Made by a program: the position numbers and the translations under genes
In this document: positions 46,901-48,699 of the stretch, piece after piece
Layout: each line of letters opens with the position of its first letter
How positions within the stretch are numbered: the stretch's first letter is position 1
Assembly: GCA_004524545.1 (NCBI GenBank)
Contig: SDNX01000007.1
Location: 1 to 48,699, forward strand
Length of the DNA stretch: 48,699 nucleotides
Direction of reading: 5' to 3'
Source: Promethearchaeota archaeon
GTDB lineage: Archaea > Asgardarchaeota > Lokiarchaeia > Sigyniarchaeales > Promethearchaeaceae
Notes under the pieces: generated by a model
What the model saw: only the letters and a program-made list of their open reading frames with translations
Databases searched by the model: none
What the model was told of the DNA's origin: nothing

Positions 46901-47563
46901 TTATGCGACTTTTTTCTTAGAAAAACCGCACTGTGGACATACTAACGAAGTAAATCCTACTTCGTACCCCTCTAATCCAACCAGCTGTGCATTACAGACA
47001 GGACATTGAGGTAAATATGCAGGGAACCATTGACCCTTTTCATTTGGGGCAATTTTCAAGCTGTCTATCCAGTTAGAAAATTGCTTCAATTGAGGGGATT
47101 CTAGTTGAGTTTTTGCCTCTTGTGCTTCTTTGGGTGAAGACACAACAACTGCAACAGATTTAACCATATCTGGTTTATTTAATAATGTCAAGGTCGCTAG
47201 AATTGCAGGTTTTCCTTCTCCTCGTAAAAATTCAGCAAATTCAGGCGGACCAACAGCAGCTAAGGCCCCATTCCCCCCGTATTCAGAAGCACGGGAAAAT
47301 AAGATATAGAAATATCTTCCTCGGAAATCTTCTGCCCAGAGAAATATCCACTGATGAGCTTCAAATTCCTGGTTATAAGAATCTTTAATTCGTTTTAGGC
47401 CGCTCTCTGCAAAAAATCGATTGCTGCTTTGAATGTTAGTAACTAAATGCTGAAAAAATAATTTTGATATCGTGGGATACGTCCCATATATATCGCGAAT
47501 ATCAGTCAACTGAAAGGTTTGTGGGCCTTTTAACCAGCTAACCACACAATTTAATGTAAACAT
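46901..47563 (-). CDS. Hypothetical protein with C-terminal zinc ribbon
   Basis: QCPVCNAQLVGLEGYEVGFTSLVCPQCGFSKKK; no recognised N-terminal domain. Confidence 0.6.
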   Translation of the reverse strand: MFTLNCVVSWLKGPQTFQLTDIRDIYGTYPTISKLFFQHLVTNIQSSNRFFAESGLKRIKDSYNQEFEAHQWIFLWAEDFRGRYFYILFSRASEYGGNGALAAVGPPEFAEFLRGEGKPAILATLTLLNKPDMVKSVAVVVSSPKEAQEAKTQLESPQLKQFSNWIDSLKIAPNEKGQWFPAYLPQCPVCNAQLVGLEGYEVGFTSLVCPQCGFSKKKVA

Positions 47564-47617
47564 AATTAAATGCCCGTATGGGTTTTTGGGCGGAAATTAA
47601 TTGCCAAATTTATCAAA

Positions 47618-47690
47618 TGGAGCCGGAGAGAATTGAACTCTCGATGTCCGCTGTGTAAGAGCGGCGTCATAACCACTAGACCACGGCTCC
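47618..47690 (-). tRNA. tRNA-Val(TAC)
   Basis: Reverse strand: acceptor GGAGCCG/CGGCTCC, anticodon arm CCGCT-CTTACAC-AGCGG, T arm GAGAG-TTCAATT-CTCTC; no encoded CCA. Confidence 0.94.
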
Positions 47691-47709
47691 TGATTTCTCA
47701 GACCTATAG

Positions 47710-47745
47710 TAAAACTGGGGTTGTACCCACCAGACCACTAAGATA
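47710..47745 (-). repeat. Possible degenerate 5' tRNA-Val fragment (D-arm region)
   Basis: Reverse strand AGTGGTCTGGTGGGTACAACCCCAGTTTTAC resembles the adjacent tRNA-Val GTGGTCTAGTGGTTATGACGCC...CTTAC. Confidence 0.35.
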
Positions 47746-47770
47746 GTTGACTTGATCTTTGGATAATAAT

Positions 47771-48574
47771 TTAATTTTTCGATTTTTTAGATGATAGGAG
47801 AGTCTTTACATTCTTTGGTCGGAACATAGAGAATTTGGTATCTTTTAAATGAGGACCAATATCGGCCAGAATTCCAGGTGCAGAAGTACCTTGTTTCAAG
47901 AACACTGCAGTTTCAAGAAATCCCATTCGTTCTATTACGATGTAATCCGGATAATGTTTCGTGTATTTAATTGCTTTTTTTATGCGTTTTCGAGTTTGTC
48001 CTGAAGAAAAAAGCATTTCAAATTCATCACTGATCCAAACCTGTAACATATCTAATGTTTTCTGGGCGAGTCTACCTTCAATTTTTCTACTATCTTGATG
48101 TACTTTAGTAAGTTCTACAAATACCGGCATATGCTCAAAAAATCCATACGCTCTAACAAGTTCTCTTTTGGATAACTTTTTCCCGCTACACAACTGCTTA
48201 CGCATTTCGAATAGGGGATATAGCACATCCTTTTGGGGATTTTCGATACCGCAGTCAATAAAAATCCCAAAGTTTACTGTATCGGGATCTCGAATTCTGC
48301 CCCGAAGAATTAGTCCCGATTTTAGGTCATCAATTTCGAAAATTGTACCGAATTCTGAAATCAAGTAATTTTTCACAAACACTTCATCCTTACCCCCAAT
48401 AGCGATAATGGGTCGATTTCCAGGTTGGTGTAATCCTCCATATTCAAACTCTACCTCATATTCTTTGGTTTTTTCTCTAATCAATTGAAGTAAAGCTCTA
48501 GATAAGTACTCCGCATCCAAGGATTTCTCTTTGGAATGGGAATAGAAATTATCTAGAAGGGTTAGTAGGATCAT
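47771..48574 (-). CDS. Conserved archaeal protein, possibly DUF2110
   Basis: 267-codon ORF; GLILRGRIRDPDTVNFGIFIDCGIENPQKDVLYPLFEMRKQLCSGKKLSKRELVRAYGF resembles the archaeal DUF2110 family as I recall it. Confidence 0.5.
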   Translation of the reverse strand: MILLTLLDNFYSHSKEKSLDAEYLSRALLQLIREKTKEYEVEFEYGGLHQPGNRPIIAIGGKDEVFVKNYLISEFGTIFEIDDLKSGLILRGRIRDPDTVNFGIFIDCGIENPQKDVLYPLFEMRKQLCSGKKLSKRELVRAYGFFEHMPVFVELTKVHQDSRKIEGRLAQKTLDMLQVWISDEFEMLFSSGQTRKRIKKAIKYTKHYPDYIVIERMGFLETAVFLKQGTSAPGILADIGPHLKDTKFSMFRPKNVKTLLSSKKSKN

Positions 48575-48699
48575 CCATTTTCACACTAGCGGGGTAAGTA
48601 AAAACTCACTATGTAGGATAAATTATGAATTTTGGCAATTTTTATTTAAGTGTAGATACCCTATTTACTGTGATAATTATGTACGAGATGCTAGGCGAA

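Noticed and set aside
1-48699. CRISPR arrays, rRNA genes, transposons, integrases, toxin-antitoxin or restriction systems
   Set aside because: Looked for regularly spaced repeats and characteristic protein motifs on both strands and found none; the only mobile-type element is the MCM intein.

Overview
This window looks like ordinary chromosomal DNA from an AT-rich archaeon. It encodes an archaeal histone, two Alba paralogs, an LSm protein, aIF5A, SRP54, RpoK, a Hef-type helicase/nuclease, MCM and a GPN-loop GTPase. Several eukaryote-like signatures point to an Asgard (Promethearchaeota-type) source, although that lineage call is inference: a Rag/Gtr-like GTPase with an HKxD G4 motif and a C-terminal roadblock-like region, a Ras/Rab-like GTPase with a C-terminal zinc ribbon, a stand-alone roadblock protein, a RING-H2-like TPR protein and a GIFT/GATase1-like protein. 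The rest is mostly metabolic (PurM, PurB, GuaA, PyrC, NadC, GlpK, TldD/TldE, ZIP transporters, M1 aminopeptidase). I found four tRNA genes: Pro-GGG, Arg-GCG, Val-CAC and Val-TAC. The most striking observations are (1) a 34-nt intron in the D-loop of tRNA-Pro(GGG), flanked by a near-canonical bulge-helix-bulge; (2) the Rag-like GTPase with an extra N-terminal region; (3) a LAGLIDADG intein splitting the MCM Walker A motif; (4) an uncharacterised membrane protein built from three ~4-TM repeats; and (5) tRNA-Val fragments beside both tRNA-Val genes. I saw no CRISPR array, rRNA, transposase or defence island. I cannot demonstrate a wholly new multi-gene system from sequence alone.
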